64,000 bases of DNA from Chrysogorgia sp. JL179-B06 (taxonomy: Eukaryota; Cnidaria; Anthozoa; Scleralcyonacea; Chrysogorgiidae): contig JAYKKM010000016.1 of NCBI GenBank assembly GCA_035772405.1, positions 1 through 64,000 of the forward strand, in the 5' to 3' direction. This document shows, in pieces, positions 14,301 to 28,851 of this stretch (position 1 is the stretch's first letter; the number at the start of each line of letters is the position of its first letter). The translations under genes were made by a program, and so were the position numbers. Below the pieces are notes generated by a model. It was not told the origin of the DNA. It ran no database searches and worked only from the letters and a program-made list of their open reading frames with translations.

Positions 14301-17300
14301 CACTGCGTGAGTGAGAAAACACTTTTTGAGAAAAAGTGTTTTTCTCCCAAATTTGACGCAAAAAGTGAAATTTGCTAAAAAAATTTGCTGCAAATTAACC
14401 AACAATCTGCTATCTAGGCGTAAAAACCAAAAAGAACGCAAATTACCACAATAGGCGTAAAACCATTTTTAGAGCAAATCGCTGACAGTTATTATCAAAA
14501 GTTAATCACTGTCCTTTGTGAGTGAGGAATAACACTTTTTTGAGAAAAAGTATTAGTTTTTCTCCCAATTTTGACGCAAAAAGTGAAATTTGCTGCAAAT
14601 TAACCAAAAATATGCTTGTACTTATGCGTTAGAACGTAATAAAAACCATTTTTAGAGCAATCCGACTGTTATTGCAAAAGTTAACACAGTTTTGATGTGG
14701 AATAAAAACACTTTTTCTCCAAAAAAGTGTTTTTCTCCCAAATTTGACGCAAAAAGTGAAAATTTGCTGCAAAATAACAAAAATATGCTGTCTTCGGCGT
14801 AAGAAGTCAATAAAACCATTTTTAGAGCAATCGAACTGTTACTTCAAAAGTTTATCACTGCGCCGAGTGAGGAAAAAACACTTTTTTCGAGAAAAAGTGT
14901 TTTTCTTCAAATTTGACACAAAAAGTGAAATTTGCTGCCAACATGAACCAAAATAAGCTGTTTTAGGCGTAGGAACGCAATAAAAAACCATTTTTAGAGC
15001 AATCGGACTGTTATTTCAAAAAGTTATCAACTGTTTTGATGTGAGAAAAACACTTTTTCTCAAAAAGTGTTTTTCTCCCAAATTTGAACGCAAAAAGTAA
15101 AATTTGCTGCAAATCAACCAAATTATGCAGTCTTAGGCGTTTTAGACCGTAATAAAACCATTTATAGAGCAATCGGACTGTTATTTCAAAAGTTATCACT
15201 GTTTGGAGTGAGAAACAACACTTTTTCTCCAAAAAAAGTGTTTTTCTCACAAATTGATGCAAAGTGAAATTTGCTGCAATTACAAATATGCTGTCTTAGG
15301 CGTCGTTAGAACGTAATAAAACCAAAAGTGAAATTTGCTGCAAAAGAACCAAAATAAGCTGTTTTAGGCGTTAGAACGCAATTAAAACATTTTTAGAGCA
15401 ATCAGGGACTGTTTATTTCATAAGTTATCACTGTTTTGACGTGAGAAAAACCACTTTTTCACAAAAAAGTGTTTTTCTCCTCCCAAATTTGACGCAAAAA
15501 GTGAAATTTGCTGCAAATTCACCAAAATATGCTGTCTTAGGCGTAGAACGTAATATAAACCATTTTTAGAGCAATCGGACTGATTATTTCAAAAGTTATC
15601 AATTTTGAGTTGAGGAAAAACACGCTTTTTCAAAAAGTGTTTTTCTCCCAAATTTGACGCAAAAAGTGAAATTTTTTTGCTGCCAAATTAACCAAAATAT
15701 GCTGTCTTAGGCGTAGAACGGTAATAACAACCCTAATAGTGAAATTTGCTGCAAAATTACCAAGAATATGTGTTTAGGGTAGAACGTAATAAATCCATTT
15801 TTAGAGCAATCTGGACTGTTATTTCAAAAGTTATCAATGTTTTGAGTGAGAAAAACACTTTTTCTCAAAACGTGTTTTTCTCCCAAATTTGACGCAAAAA
15901 GTAAAATTTGCTGCAAATCAACCAAAATATGCTGTCTTAGGCGATAGAAGCCGTTATTAACCATTTATAGGAGCAATCGGACTGTTATTTCAAAAGGTAT
16001 CACTGTTTTAGTGAGAAAAACCACTTTTCTCAGAAAAAGTGTTTTTCTCCCAAATTTGATGCTAAAAAAGTGAAATTAGCTGCAAATTAACCAAAATATG
16101 CTGTCTTAGGCGTTAGTAGAACGTAATAAAACTAATAGTGAAATTTGCTGAAATTAACCAAAATATGCTGGTCTTAGGCGTTAATTATACGAAAGTAGTA
16201 AATCCATTTTTTAGAGCAATCGGGACTGTTATTTCAAAAGTTATCACTGCGCCGAGAGAGAAAACACTTTTTCCTCAAAAAGTGTTTTTCTCCCAAATTT
16301 TGACGCAAAAAGTGAATGAACATTGCTGCAAAATTAACCAAATATCTGCTGTCTTAGGCGTAGAAACGTCAATAACCATTTGTAGAGCAATGGTATCTTA
16401 TTTGCGCGATTGAGAAAAAAAAGTGAGAAAAAAATGTTTTTTCCAAAACCAAAATGTGAAATTTGCTTGCAAATTAACCAAAAATATGCTTATCTTAGGC
16501 GTAGGAAACGCAATAAAACCATTTTTAGAGCAATCGGCAGTTTATTTCCAAAGTTATCACTGTTGTGAGTGAGAAAAATGCACTTTTTTGAGAAAAAGTT
16601 TTTTTTTCTCCAAATATGACGCAAAAAGTGAAATTTGCTGCCAAATTAACCAAAATATGCTGTCTTAAGGTTAGAACGTTAATAAAACCATTTTTAGAGC
16701 AATCGGACTGTTATTTCAAAAGTTATCACTGCGCTGAGTGAGAAAAAACATTTTTTGGAGAAAAAGTGTTTTTCCCCCAAAATTTGACGCAAAAAGTGCA
16801 AATTTGCTTGCAAATTAACCAAAATATGCATGTCTTAAGCGTAGAACGCAATAAAACTATATTTTAGAGCAATCGGACTGCTATTTCAAAAGTTATCACT
16901 GCGCCGAGTGAGAAAAAAAAAACACTTTTTTGCGAGAAAAGTGTTTTTCCCTCCCCAAATTGACGCAAAAAGTGAAATTTGCTGCAAATTAAAACCAAAA
17001 TATGCTGTCTTAGGCGTAGAGAACGTAATAAAACCATTTTTAGAGCAATCGGACTGTTATTTCAAAAGTTATTCAATACTCTTACTGCGCGGCCGCATAG
17101 TGAGAAAAAACCACTTTTTTGAGAAAAAGTGTTTTTCTCCCTATTTGACTCAACGCAAAAAGTGAAAATTTGCTGCAAAATACCCAAACATATGGCTTTC
17201 TTTGGCGTAGAACGCAATAAAACCATTTTTAGAGCAATCGGACTCGTTATTTTAAAAGTTTTCACTGCGCCGAGTGAGAAAAACACTTTTTTGAGACAGA

Positions 17301-20300
17301 AAAGTGTTTTTCTCCCTAATTTGACGCAAAAAGGGAAATTTGCTGCAAATTAACCAAAATATGCTTTACTTAAGGCACGTAGAACGCAAATTAAAACCAT
17401 TTTTAGAGCAATCAGACTGTTATTTCAAAAGTTATCACTGCGCCGAGTGAGAAAAACACTTTTTTGAGAAAAAGTGTTTTTCTCCCTAATTTGACGCAAA
17501 AAGTGAAATTTGTTTTTTACTGCAAATTAACCAAAATTTGCTGTTTTAGGCGTAGAAAATAATAAAACCATTTTTAGAGCAATCGGACTGTTATTTTAAC
17601 GTTATCACTGCGCGAAGTGAGAAAAACACTTTTTGGAGAAAAAGTGGTTTTTCTCCCTAATTTGACGCAAAAAGTGAAAATTTGCTGCAAATTAAACCGA
17701 AAATATGCTGTTTCATAGGCGTAGAACGCAATAAAATCTATTTTTAGAGCAATAGGACTGTTATTTCAACAGTAATCTCTGCGCCGAGGTGAGGAAAACA
17801 CTTTTTTGAGACAAAGTGTTTTTCTCCCAAATTTGACGCAAAAAGTGAAAATTTGCTGGAAATCAACCAAAATATGTCTGTTCTTAGGCGTAGAACGTAA
17901 TAAAAACCATTTTGTAGGAGCAACTCGGAATGTTATTTCAAAAAGTTATCACTGCGCCGTTTTGAGGGGGTTGAGAAAAAACACCTTTTTCTCAAAAAGT
18001 GTTTTTCTCCCAAATTTGATGCAAAAAGTGAAATTTGCCTGCAAATTAATCCAAATATGCTGTCTTTGGCGTGAAGTATAAAACCTAATAGTGAAATTTG
18101 CTGCAAATTAACAAAAATATTGCTATCTTAGGCGATAGAACGCAACAAAACCATTTTTTAGAGCAATCGCGACAGTTATTTCAAAAGTGTATCACTGTTG
18201 TGAGTGAAGAAAATCACTTTTCGAGAGAAAAAAGTGTTTTTTTCTCGCAAATTTGACGCAAAAAGTGAAATTTGCTGCAAAATTAAGCAAAATATATTGT
18301 TTAGGCGTAGAATGCAATAAAACCATTTTTCGAGCAATCGGACTGTTATTTCAAAAGTTATCCACTGCGCCGATTGAGAAAAAACACTTTTTTGAGAAAA
18401 AGTGTTTTTCTCCCAAATTTGACGCAAAAAGAGAAATTTGCTGCAAATAAACCAAAATATGCTGTCTTAGGCGTAGAACGTAATAATTCCAATTTAGAGC
18501 AATCGGCATGGTATTTCAAAAGTTATCACTACGCCGGGAGTGAGAAAAACACTTTTTCTCCAAAAAAGTGTTTTTTCTCCCAAATTTGGACGCAAAAAGT
18601 GAAATTTGCCTGCAAATTAACAAAATATGCGGGTCTTAGGGTAGAACGTTTTTCTCCCAAATTAAAACAAAAAGTGAAATTTGCTGCAAAATTAACCCAA
18701 TTATGTATCTTTGGCGTGTTTTAGAACGCAATTAAAACCATTTTTAGAGCAAGTCGGACAGTTTATTTTCAAAGTTATCACTGTTGTGAGTGAGAAAAAA
18801 ACTTTTTTGAGAAAAAGTGTTTTTATCCCAAATTTGACGCCAAAACAGTGAAATTTGCTGCAAATTAACCAAAATATGCTGTCTTTTGTTTTTTATGCGT
18901 AGAACGTAATAAAACCATTTTTTAGAGCAATCCGACTGTTATTTCAAAAGTTATCACTGTTTTGATGTTGAAAAAAACACTTTTCTCATAAAAAGTGTTT
19001 TTTTTCTCCCAAATTTGACGCAAAAGTATCTAAATTTGCTGCAAATGAACCAAAATATGCTGTCTTAGGCGTAGAAGGAAATAAAACCATTTTCTAGTGC
19101 AATCGAAGCTGTTATTTCAAAAGTTATCCACTGCGCCGAGTAGAGGAAAACACTTTTTTGAGGAAAAAAGTGTTTTTCTCCAATTTGACACAAAAAGTGA
19201 AATTTGCTGCAAATGAACCAAAATAAGCTTTCTTAGTCGTTTTAGAACCGCAATAAAAACATTTTTAGAGCAATCGGACTCTAGTTAATTTCAAAAAGTT
19301 ATCACTGTATGAGCACTTGCGCCGAGTGAGAAAAACACTTTTCTCAATAAGTCTTGCGTAGAATGCAATTTTTCTCCCAAATTTGATTGCAAAAAGTGAA
19401 ATTGCTGGCCTAAATTAAACCAAAATATGCTGTCTTAGGCGTAGAACGTAATAAAACTAATAGTGAAAATTGCTGCTTGCAACATTAACCAAAATATGCT
19501 GTCTTAGGCGTAGTTAGAAAGTTAATAAATCCATTTTTAGAGCCATCGGACTGGTTATTTTCAAAAGTTATCACTGCGCCTGAGTGTGAAAACCACTTTT
19601 TCTCAAAAAGTGTTTTTCTCCCAAATTTGACTGTTGTGAGTGGCAAAAAAGTGAACTTTGCTGCAAATCTAACAAAATGCTGTCTTAGGCGCTTTAGAAC
19701 TATAAAACCGAAATTGTGAAATTTGCTGATAATTAACAATAATATGCTATCTTAGGCGGTAGAACGCAAATAAAACCATTTTTTAGAGCAATTCGGACAG
19801 TTATTGCAAAAGTTATCACTGGTTGTGAGTTGAGAAAAACACTTTTTTCGAGAAAAAGTGTTTTTCTCGCAAATTTGCCGCAAAAAGTGAAATTTGCTGC
19901 AAATTAAGCCAAAATATATTGTCTTAGGAGATAGAATGCAAATAACACCATTTTTAGAGCAATCGGACTGTTATTTCCAAAGTTATCACTGCGCCGAGGT
20001 TGAGAAAAACACTTTTTTGAGGAAAAGTGTTTTTCTCCCAAATTTGTCGCAAAAAGTGAAATTTGCTGCAAATGAACCAACATATGATGTCTTAGGCGTT
20101 TAGAACGTAATAAAAACCATTTTTAGAGCAATCGGACTGTTATTTCAAAAGTTATCACTGTTTTGAGTGAGAAAAAACACTTTTTTTCAAAAAAGTGTTT
20201 TTCTCCCAAATTTGATGCAAAAAAGTGAAATTTGCTGCAAATTACCAAAAATTATGTGTCGTAGGCGTTTTTGAACAGTGAATTTTAAAACGCTAATAGT

Positions 20301-23300
20301 GAAATTTGAGGCAATTAAACCAAAATATGCTGTCTTAGGCGTAGAAACGTAATAAATCCATTTTTTACAGCAATCGGACTGTTATTTCAAAAGTTATATC
20401 ACTGCGTACGGAGTGAGAAAAACAATTTTTCTCAAACAAGTGTTTTTCTCCCAAAGTTGACCGCAAAAGTGAAATTTGTGCAAAATTACCCAAATATGCT
20501 GTCTTAGGCGTTTTTCTAGAACGTAATTAAAACCAATGTGATATTTGCTGAAAATTAACCAAAATATGTATCTTAGGCGTAGACCGCAACAATAACCATT
20601 TTTAGAGCAATCGGACATTTATTTCTAAAAAGTTAATCACTGTTGTGAGTGAGCAAAACACTTTTTTCGAGGAAAGAGGGTTTTTCTCGCAAAAATTTGA
20701 CGCCGCAAAAAAGTGATATTTGCTGCAAATATTAAGCATACTATATTGTCTTAGGGGGTAGAATGCAATAAAACCATTTTTAGAGCAATTCCGGACTGAT
20801 ATTTCAAAAGTTATCACTGCGCCGATGTGAGAAAAACACTTTTTTGAGAAAAAGTGTTGTATTTTCTCCAAATTTGACGCAAAAAGTGAAATTTGCTGCA
20901 AATATGAACCAAAATATTGCTGGTCTTAGGCGTCTTGTAGAACGTAATAAAACCATTTTTAGAGCAATCGGACTGTTATTTCAAAAGTTATTCTCTGTTT
21001 TGAGTTGAGAAAATACACTTTTTTGAGAAAAAGGTTCTCAAAAAAGTGTTTTTCTCCAAATTTGAATGCAAAAAAAGTGGAAATTTGCTGCAAAATTACC
21101 AAAAAAAATATGCTGTCTTAGGCTGTAGTAGAACGTAATAAAACCATTTTTAGAGCTATCGGCCTGTCTATTTCAAAAGTTATCACTGCGCCGTGTGAGA
21201 AAAACACTTTTTTGAGAAAAAGTGTTTTTCTCCCAAATTTGACGCAAAAAGTGAAATTTGCTGCAAATTAACCAAAATATGCTTGCTTAGGCGTTAGCAA
21301 CGCAATAAAATCATTCTTTAGAGCAATCGGACTGTTATTTCAAAAGTTATCACTGCGCTGTGTGAGAAAAACACTTTTTTGGAGAAAAAGTGTTTTTTTT
21401 CTCGCCCAAAAATTTGATGCAAAAAAGTGAAATTTGCTCGCAAATTAACACCAAAATATATGCTGTCTTAAGCATTGAACGTTAATAAAACCATTTTTAG
21501 AGCAATCGGACTGTTATTTCAAAAAGTTATCACTGCGCCGTAGTGAGAAAAACACTTTTTTGAGAAAAGTGTTTTTTCTCCCAAATTTGACGCAAAAAGT
21601 GAAACTTTGCTGCAAATGAACCAAAAATATATGCTGTTTTAGGCGTTAGACGTAATAAAACCATTTTGTTAGAGCAATTCGGACTGTTATTTAAAAGTTA
21701 TCAAGTTTTGAGTGAGGAAAACACTTTTTCCCAAAAAGTGATTTTTCTCTCCAAATTTGACGCAAAAAGTGGAAAAATTTTGCTGCAAATTAACCAAAAA
21801 TATGCTGTCTTAGGCGACTAAACGTAAATAAAACCTCATAGTGAGAATTTGCTGCAAATTAACAATAAATATGCTATTTACGGCGTTTAGAACGCAATAA
21901 AACCATTTTTAGAGCAATCGGACAGTTATTTTCAAAAGATTATCACTGTTGTGAGTGAGAAAAACACTATTTTGAGAAAAAGTTGTTTTTCTCGCAAATT
22001 TGACGCAAAAAGTGAAATTTGCTGCAAATTAAGCCAAAATATGCTGTCTTAGGTGTAGTGTTAGAACGCAATAAAACCATTTTTAGAGCAATCGCAACTG
22101 TTATTTCAAACAGTTATCACTGCGCCGAGTGAGAAAAACACTTTTTTGAGAAAAAGTGTTTTTCTCCCTAATTTGACGCAAAAAGTGAAATTTGCTGCAA
22201 ATTAACCAAAATATGCTTTCTTAGGCGTAGAACGCAATAAAACCATTTTTAGAGCAATCGGACTGTTATTTTAAAAGTTATCACTGCGCCGAGTGAGAAA
22301 AACACTTTTTTGAGAAAAAGGGTTTGTTTTTTCTCTCCCCAAATTTGATTGAAAAAGTCGAAATTTGCTGCAAATTAACCAAATATATGCTGTCTTAGGC
22401 GTTAGGAACGTCAATAAAACCATTTTTAGTGAAATTTGACTGTTATTTCAAAAGTTATCACTGCTTGTGAGTGGAGAAAAACCACTCTCGTTTCGAGGAC
22501 AAGTTTTTTTTCTGCCAATTTGACGCAAAAAAGTTGAAATTTGCTGCAAAATTAACCAAAATATGCTGTCTTAGGCGTAGAGTAGAACGTAATAAAACCA
22601 TTTTTGAGCAGCATTCGGACTCAGTTATTTCAAAGTTATCACTGCGGCGGAGTGAGAAAACCACTTTTTTTGAAGAAAAAGTGTTTTTCTCGCAAATTTG
22701 ACGCAAAAAGTGAAAATTTGCTGCAAATTAATCCAAAAATTTATGCTTTCTTAGGCGTAGAAACGCCAATAAAACCATTTTATAGAGCAAATCGGACTGT
22801 TATTTCAAAAGTTATCACTGCGCCGTACGTGAGAAAAACACTTTTTCTGAAGAAAAAGTGTTTTTCTCCCAACATTTGGACGCAAAAAAGTGAAATTTGC
22901 CTGCAAATCAACCAAAATATGCTGTCTTAGGAGTAGGATAAAATAAAAATCGTTTTAGGCGTAGAAACGTAATAAAAATAACCAATTTTGTCGAGCAATC
23001 GGAACTGTTATTTCAAAAGTTATCACTGTTTTGAGTGAGAGAAAAACACTTTTTCTCAAAAAGTGTTTTTCTCCCAAATTTGATGCAAAAAGAAATGAAA
23101 TTTGCTGCAAAATTTAACCAAAATATGCTGTCTTAGGCGTTAGAACGTAATTAAAACCCTACTAGTGAAAATTTGTCTTGCAAATTAACCCAAATATGCT
23201 TATCTTCGGCGTAGAACGCAACAAAAACCATTTTTAGAGCAATCGGACAGTTATTTCCAAAAGTTATCACTGTTGTGGAAGTGAGAAAAACACTTTTTCG

Positions 23301-26300
23301 AGAAAAAGTGTTTTTTCCTCGCAAATTTGACGCAAAAAAGTGAAATTTGCTGCAAATTAAGCCAAATATATGCTGTCTTACGGCGTAGAATGTATAATAA
23401 AAACCATTTTTAGAGCTAATCGAACTGTCTATTTCAAAATTGTTATCACTGACGCCGAGTGAGAAAAACACTTTTTTGAGGAAAAAGTTGTTTTTTCTCC
23501 CAAATTTGACGCAAAAATGTGAAATTTGCTGCAAAATAACCAAAATATGCTTGTCTTAGGCGTTAGAACGCAATAAAACCATTTTTAGCAGCAATCGGAC
23601 TGTTATTTCAAAAGTTATCACTGCGCCGAGTGAGACAAAACACTTTTTCTGAGAAAAAGTGTTATTTCTCCCAAATTTGACGCAAAAAGGTGAATTTTGC
23701 TGCAAATTAACCAAAATATGCTGTCTTAGGGCGTTAGAAACGTAATAAAAACCTAATAGTGAAAATTTGTGCAAATTAACAAAAATATGGCTATCGTAGG
23801 CGTTAGAACGCAACAAAAATAAAAAAAAAAAATATAAAAAAAAAAAACAACATTGTTTAGAGCAATCGGACATTTTATTTCAAAAGTTATCACTGTTGTG
23901 ACTTGAGAAAAACACTTTTTCAGAGAGAAAAAGTGTTTTTCTTCCCAAATTTGACGCAAAAAGTGAAATTTGCTGCAAAATTAAGCAAAATATATGTTTG
24001 TCTTTAAGCGTAGAATGCAATTAAAATGATATTCTTAGAGCAATTCGGACTGTTATTTCAAAAGTTATCCCACTGCGCCGATTGTGAGAAAAACCCACTT
24101 TTTTGAGGAAAAAAGTGTTTTTTTTCTCCCAAATTTGACGCAAAAAAGTGAAATTTGCTGCAAATTAACCAAAATATGCCTGTCTTAGGCGTTAGAAACG
24201 TACAATAAAATCCATTTTTAGAGCAATCGGAATGTTATTTCAAAAGTTATCACTGCGCCGAGCGTGAGGAAAACACTTTTTTGAGAAAAAGTGTTTTTCT
24301 CCCAAATTTGACGGCAAAAAGTGAAATTTGCTGCAAATTAACCAATATATGCTGTCTTAGGCGTAGAACGCAATAAAACCAATTTTTTTTTTTAGAGCAA
24401 TCGGAATGTTATTTCAAAAGTTATCACTGCGCCGAGTGAGAAAAACACTTTTTTGAAGAAACGTGTTTTTCTCCCAAATTTGACGCAAAAAAAGTGAAAT
24501 TTGCTGCAAATTTAACCAAAATATGCTTTGTCTAAGGAGTGGAGTAGAACGCCAAATTTAAAACCATTTTTAGAGGCAATCGGACAGTTATTTCCAAAAG
24601 TTATCACTGCGGCTGGTGAGAGAAAAAAGCACTTTTTTTGAGAGAAAAGTGTTTTTCTCCCAAATTTGACGCAAAAAGATGAAATTTGCTGCAAAATTAA
24701 CCTAAATTTAGCTTTCTTATGCGTTAGGAAACGCAATAAAACCATTTTTAGGAGCAATCGGACTGTTATTTCAAAAGTTATCAGCTGCGCCCCGCGTGAG
24801 AAAAACACTTTTTTTTCTGTGAAAAAGTGTTTTTTCTCCCAAATTTGATGCAAAGTGAAATTTGCTGCAAAATTAACAACTATGCTTGTCTTTTTAGGCG
24901 TAGAACGTAATAAAATCTCTAATTAGTGAAATTTAGCTGCAAATTAACCAAAATATGCGTGTCTTAGGCGTTAGAAACGCAATAAAACCATTTTTTAGAG
25001 CAAATCGGGACTGTTTATTTTCAAAAAGTTATCACTGCGCCGAGTGAGGAAAAACCCTTTTTTGAGAAAAAAAGTGTTTTTCTCGCAAATTTGACGCAAA
25101 AAGTGAAATTTGCTGCAAAATTAACCCAAAATATGCTTTCTTAGGAGTAGAACAGAAACGCAATTAACAATCATTTTTAGTGAGGAGCAATCGGGGGACT
25201 GTTATTTTCAAAAGTTATCACTGCGCGCGAGCGTGAGAAAAAAAACACTTTTTTCGAGGAAAAAGTGGTTTTTTCTCCCATAATTTGACGCAAAATAGTG
25301 AAATTTGGCTGCAAATTAACCAAAAATATGCTTGTCTAAGGCGTTAGAACGCAATAAAACCATTTTTTAGAGCAATCGGACTGTTATTTCAAAAGTTATC
25401 CACTGTTTTGAGTGAGAAAAAAACACTTTTTCTCAAAAGTGTTTTCTTTTGATGCAAAAAAGTGAAAATTTGCTGCAATATTCTCCCAAAATTTATGCAG
25501 TCTTAGCGTAGAACGTAATAGAAACCTAATAGTGAAATTTGCCTGCAAAAATTAACCAAAATATGCGTGTTCTTAGGACGTTAACGAACGCAATTAAAAT
25601 CATTTTTGTAGAGCAATCGTGACTGTTATTTCAAAAGTTATCACTGCGCCGAAGGCTACGTTGCCGAGTGAGAAAAACTACTTTTTTTGAGAAAAAAGTG
25701 TTTTTCTCCCAAATTTGACGCAAAAAGTAGAGAAATTTGCTGCAAATATTAACCAAGATATATGCTGTCTTATGGCGTAGAACGTAATAAAACCTTAATA
25801 GGGAAATTTTGTGCAAATTAACCAAATATGCTATCTTAGGCGGTAGAACGCAATAAAACCATCATTTTTAGAGCAATCGGACTGTTATTTCAAAAGTTAT
25901 CACTGCGGCTCGAAGTGAGAAAAACACTTTTTTGAGAAAAAAAGTTGTTTTTCTCCAAATTTGACGCCAAAAAAAGTGAAATTTGCTGCAAATTAACCAA
26001 AATATGCCTTGTCTAAGGCGTATTAGAACCTGTAATAAAACCTTTTTATTTTTAGAGCTCTCGGACTGTTATTTCAAAAAGTTATCACTGCGCCGATGTG
26101 AGGAAAAACACTTTTTTGTGATGAAAAAGTGATTTTCTCCACAAAAATTTGACGCAAAAAGTGAAATTTGCTGCAATGATTAACCAAAATATGCTTTTGT
26201 TCTTAGGTGTTTTAGGTACGTAATAAAACCATTTTTAGCGCAATCGGACTGTTATTTCAAAAGTTATTCACTGCGCCGAGTGATGAAAAACACTTTTATG

Positions 26301-27810
26301 AGAAAAAGTGTTTTTTCTCCCAAATTTGACGCCAAAACCAGTGAAATTTGATGATAATTAAAACCAAAATATGCTGTCTTAGCGTAGAACGTAATAAACC
26401 TAATAGTGAATATTTGCTGCTAAATTAACCAAAATAATGCTTTCTTAGGCGTAGTAGAAACGCAATAAAACCATTTTTAGAGCAATCGGACTGTTATTTC
26501 AAAAGTTTATCACTGTTGTGAGTGAGGAAAAACACTTTTTCGAGGAAAAAGTGTTTTTCTTCGCAAATTTGGACGCAAACAAAAGTGAAATTTTGCTGCA
26601 AATTAAAGCAAAATATATTGTTCTTTAGGCGTAGAACTGCAATAAAACCATTTTTAGAGCAATCGGACAGTTGTTATTTCAAAAAGTTATCACTGCGCCG
26701 AGTGAGAAAAACACTTTTTTGAGAAAAAGTGTTTTTTCTCCCAAATTTGACGCAAACAGTGAAAATTTGCTGCAAATTAACCAAAAATATGCTGTCTTAG
26801 GCGTTAGAACGTATAAATCCCATTTTTAGAGGCAATCGGGACTGTTATTTCAAAAAGTTATCACTGCGCCGAGTGAGAACAAACACTTTTTCTCTCAAAA
26901 AAGTGTTTTTCTCCCAAAATTTGACGCAAAAAGTGAAATATTTGCTGCAAATTAACCATAAATATGCTGTCTTAGGCGTTAGTGAAAAACGTAATAAAAC
27001 CAAAAAAGTGAAATTTGCGCAAATTAACCAAAATATGCTATTATCTTAGGGCGTTAGAACGCAATACAAATCCATTTTTAGAAGCAAATCGGACAGTTAT
27101 TTCAAAAAGTTATCACTGTTGTGAGTGAGATGAAAAACACTTTTTTGAGGAAAAAGTGTTTGTTTTTCCCAAAATTTGACGCAAAAAGTGAAATTTGCTG
27201 CAAATTGACCCAAAAATATGCTGTCTTAGGCGAAGAACGAGTTAATAAAAACCATTTTTAGAGCAATCCGACTAGGTTATTTCAAAAGTTATCCACTGGT
27301 TTGAAGTGAGAAAAAACACTTTTTCTCTCAAAAAGTGTTTTTTCTCCCAAATTTGACGCAAAAAGTGAATTTGCTGCAAAATTAACCAAAATATGCTATC
27401 TTAGGCGTTAGAACGTAATAAACCATTTTTAGAGCAATCGAAATGTTATTTCAAAAGTTATCACTGCGCCGAGTGGATGGAAAAACACTTTTTCTTGAGA
27501 GGTGAAAAAAGTGTTTTTCTCCCAAATTTGATGCAAAAGTGAAATTTGCTGCAAATTAACCAATATATGCTGTTGACGCGTAGAAAAGTAATAAAACCTA
27601 ATAGTGAAATTTGCTGCAAAATTAACCCAAAATATGCTGTCTTAGGCGTTAGGAAACGTAATATAACAACCATTTTTAGCGAGCAATCGCGACTGTTATT
27701 TCAAAAGTTATCACTGCGCCGAGTGAGAAAAAACAACTTTTTCTCAAAAAAAGTGGGTTTTTCTCCCAAATTTGACGCAAAAAAGCTGAAAATTTGCTGC
27801 AAATTTATTA

Positions 27811-27839
27811 AAAACACAAAAAAAAAAAAAAAAAAAGAA

Positions 27840-27932
<93 letters not shown>

Positions 27933-27981
27933 AAAAAAAAAAAAAACCAAAATTTTGCTGTCTTAGGCGTAGAAAAAAAAA

Positions 27982-28060
<79 letters not shown>
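27811..28060. other. Poly-A runs inside satellite, probable sequencing artefact
   Basis: Two A runs (about 27811-27949 and 27968-28059) are separated by a short piece of satellite (CCAAAATTTTGCTGTCTTAG and GCGTAGAA). They fall inside one monomer of the noisy section. A shorter A-rich break is at about 23815-23850. The long lysine or phenylalanine reading frames here are products of these runs. There is no gene or retrotransposon tail attached. Confidence 0.8.
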
Positions 28061-28061
<1 letters not shown>

Positions 28062-28851
28062 AAAATATGCTGTCTTAGGCGTAGAAACGTTATAAAACGC
28101 AAAATGTGAAATTCTGCAGCAAATTAACCAAAATATGCTATCTTAGGCGTAGAACGCACTAAAACCAATTTTTAGAGCAATCGGACTGTTATTTCAAAAG
28201 TTATCACTGTTGTGAGTTGAGAAAAAACACTTTTTCGAGAAAAAGTGTTTTTTCTCCCAAATTTGACGCAAAAAGTGAAAATTTGCTGCAAAATTAAGCA
28301 AAAATATGCTGTCTTAGCGTAGAACGGTTTAATAAAACCTAATAGTGAAAATTTGCTTGCAAATTAACCAAATATGCTATCTTAGGGTAGTAGTAGAACG
28401 CGCAACAAAAACCATTTTTAGTAGCAATCGGACAGTTATTTCAAAAGTTATCACTGCGCCGAGTGAGAAAAACACTTTGTCTTTGAGAAAAAGTGTTTTT
28501 TTTCTCCCAAATTTGGACGCAAAAAACAAGTGAAATTTGCTGCAAATTAACCAAAATATGCTGTCTAAGGGCGTTTATAGACACGTAATTAAAAACCATT
28601 TTTAGAGCCAATCGGATGCTGTTATTTTCAAAAGTTATCACTGTTTTGCGTATGTGAGAAAAAACACTTTTTCTCAAAAAAGTGTTTTTTCTCCCAAATT
28701 TGACGCAAAAAGTGAAATTTGGCTGCTAATTAACCAAAAATATGCTGTCTTAGGCGTCTAGAACGTAATAAAACCAAAAAGCTGAAAATTTGCTGCAAAA
28801 TTTAACCAAATATGATATCTTAGGCGTAGAACGCACATTAAAACCATTTTA

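Noticed and set aside
27546..28109. 187-codon lysine-rich frame and its phenylalanine-rich reverse
   Set aside because: Generated by poly-A runs that are most likely read artefacts inside the satellite.
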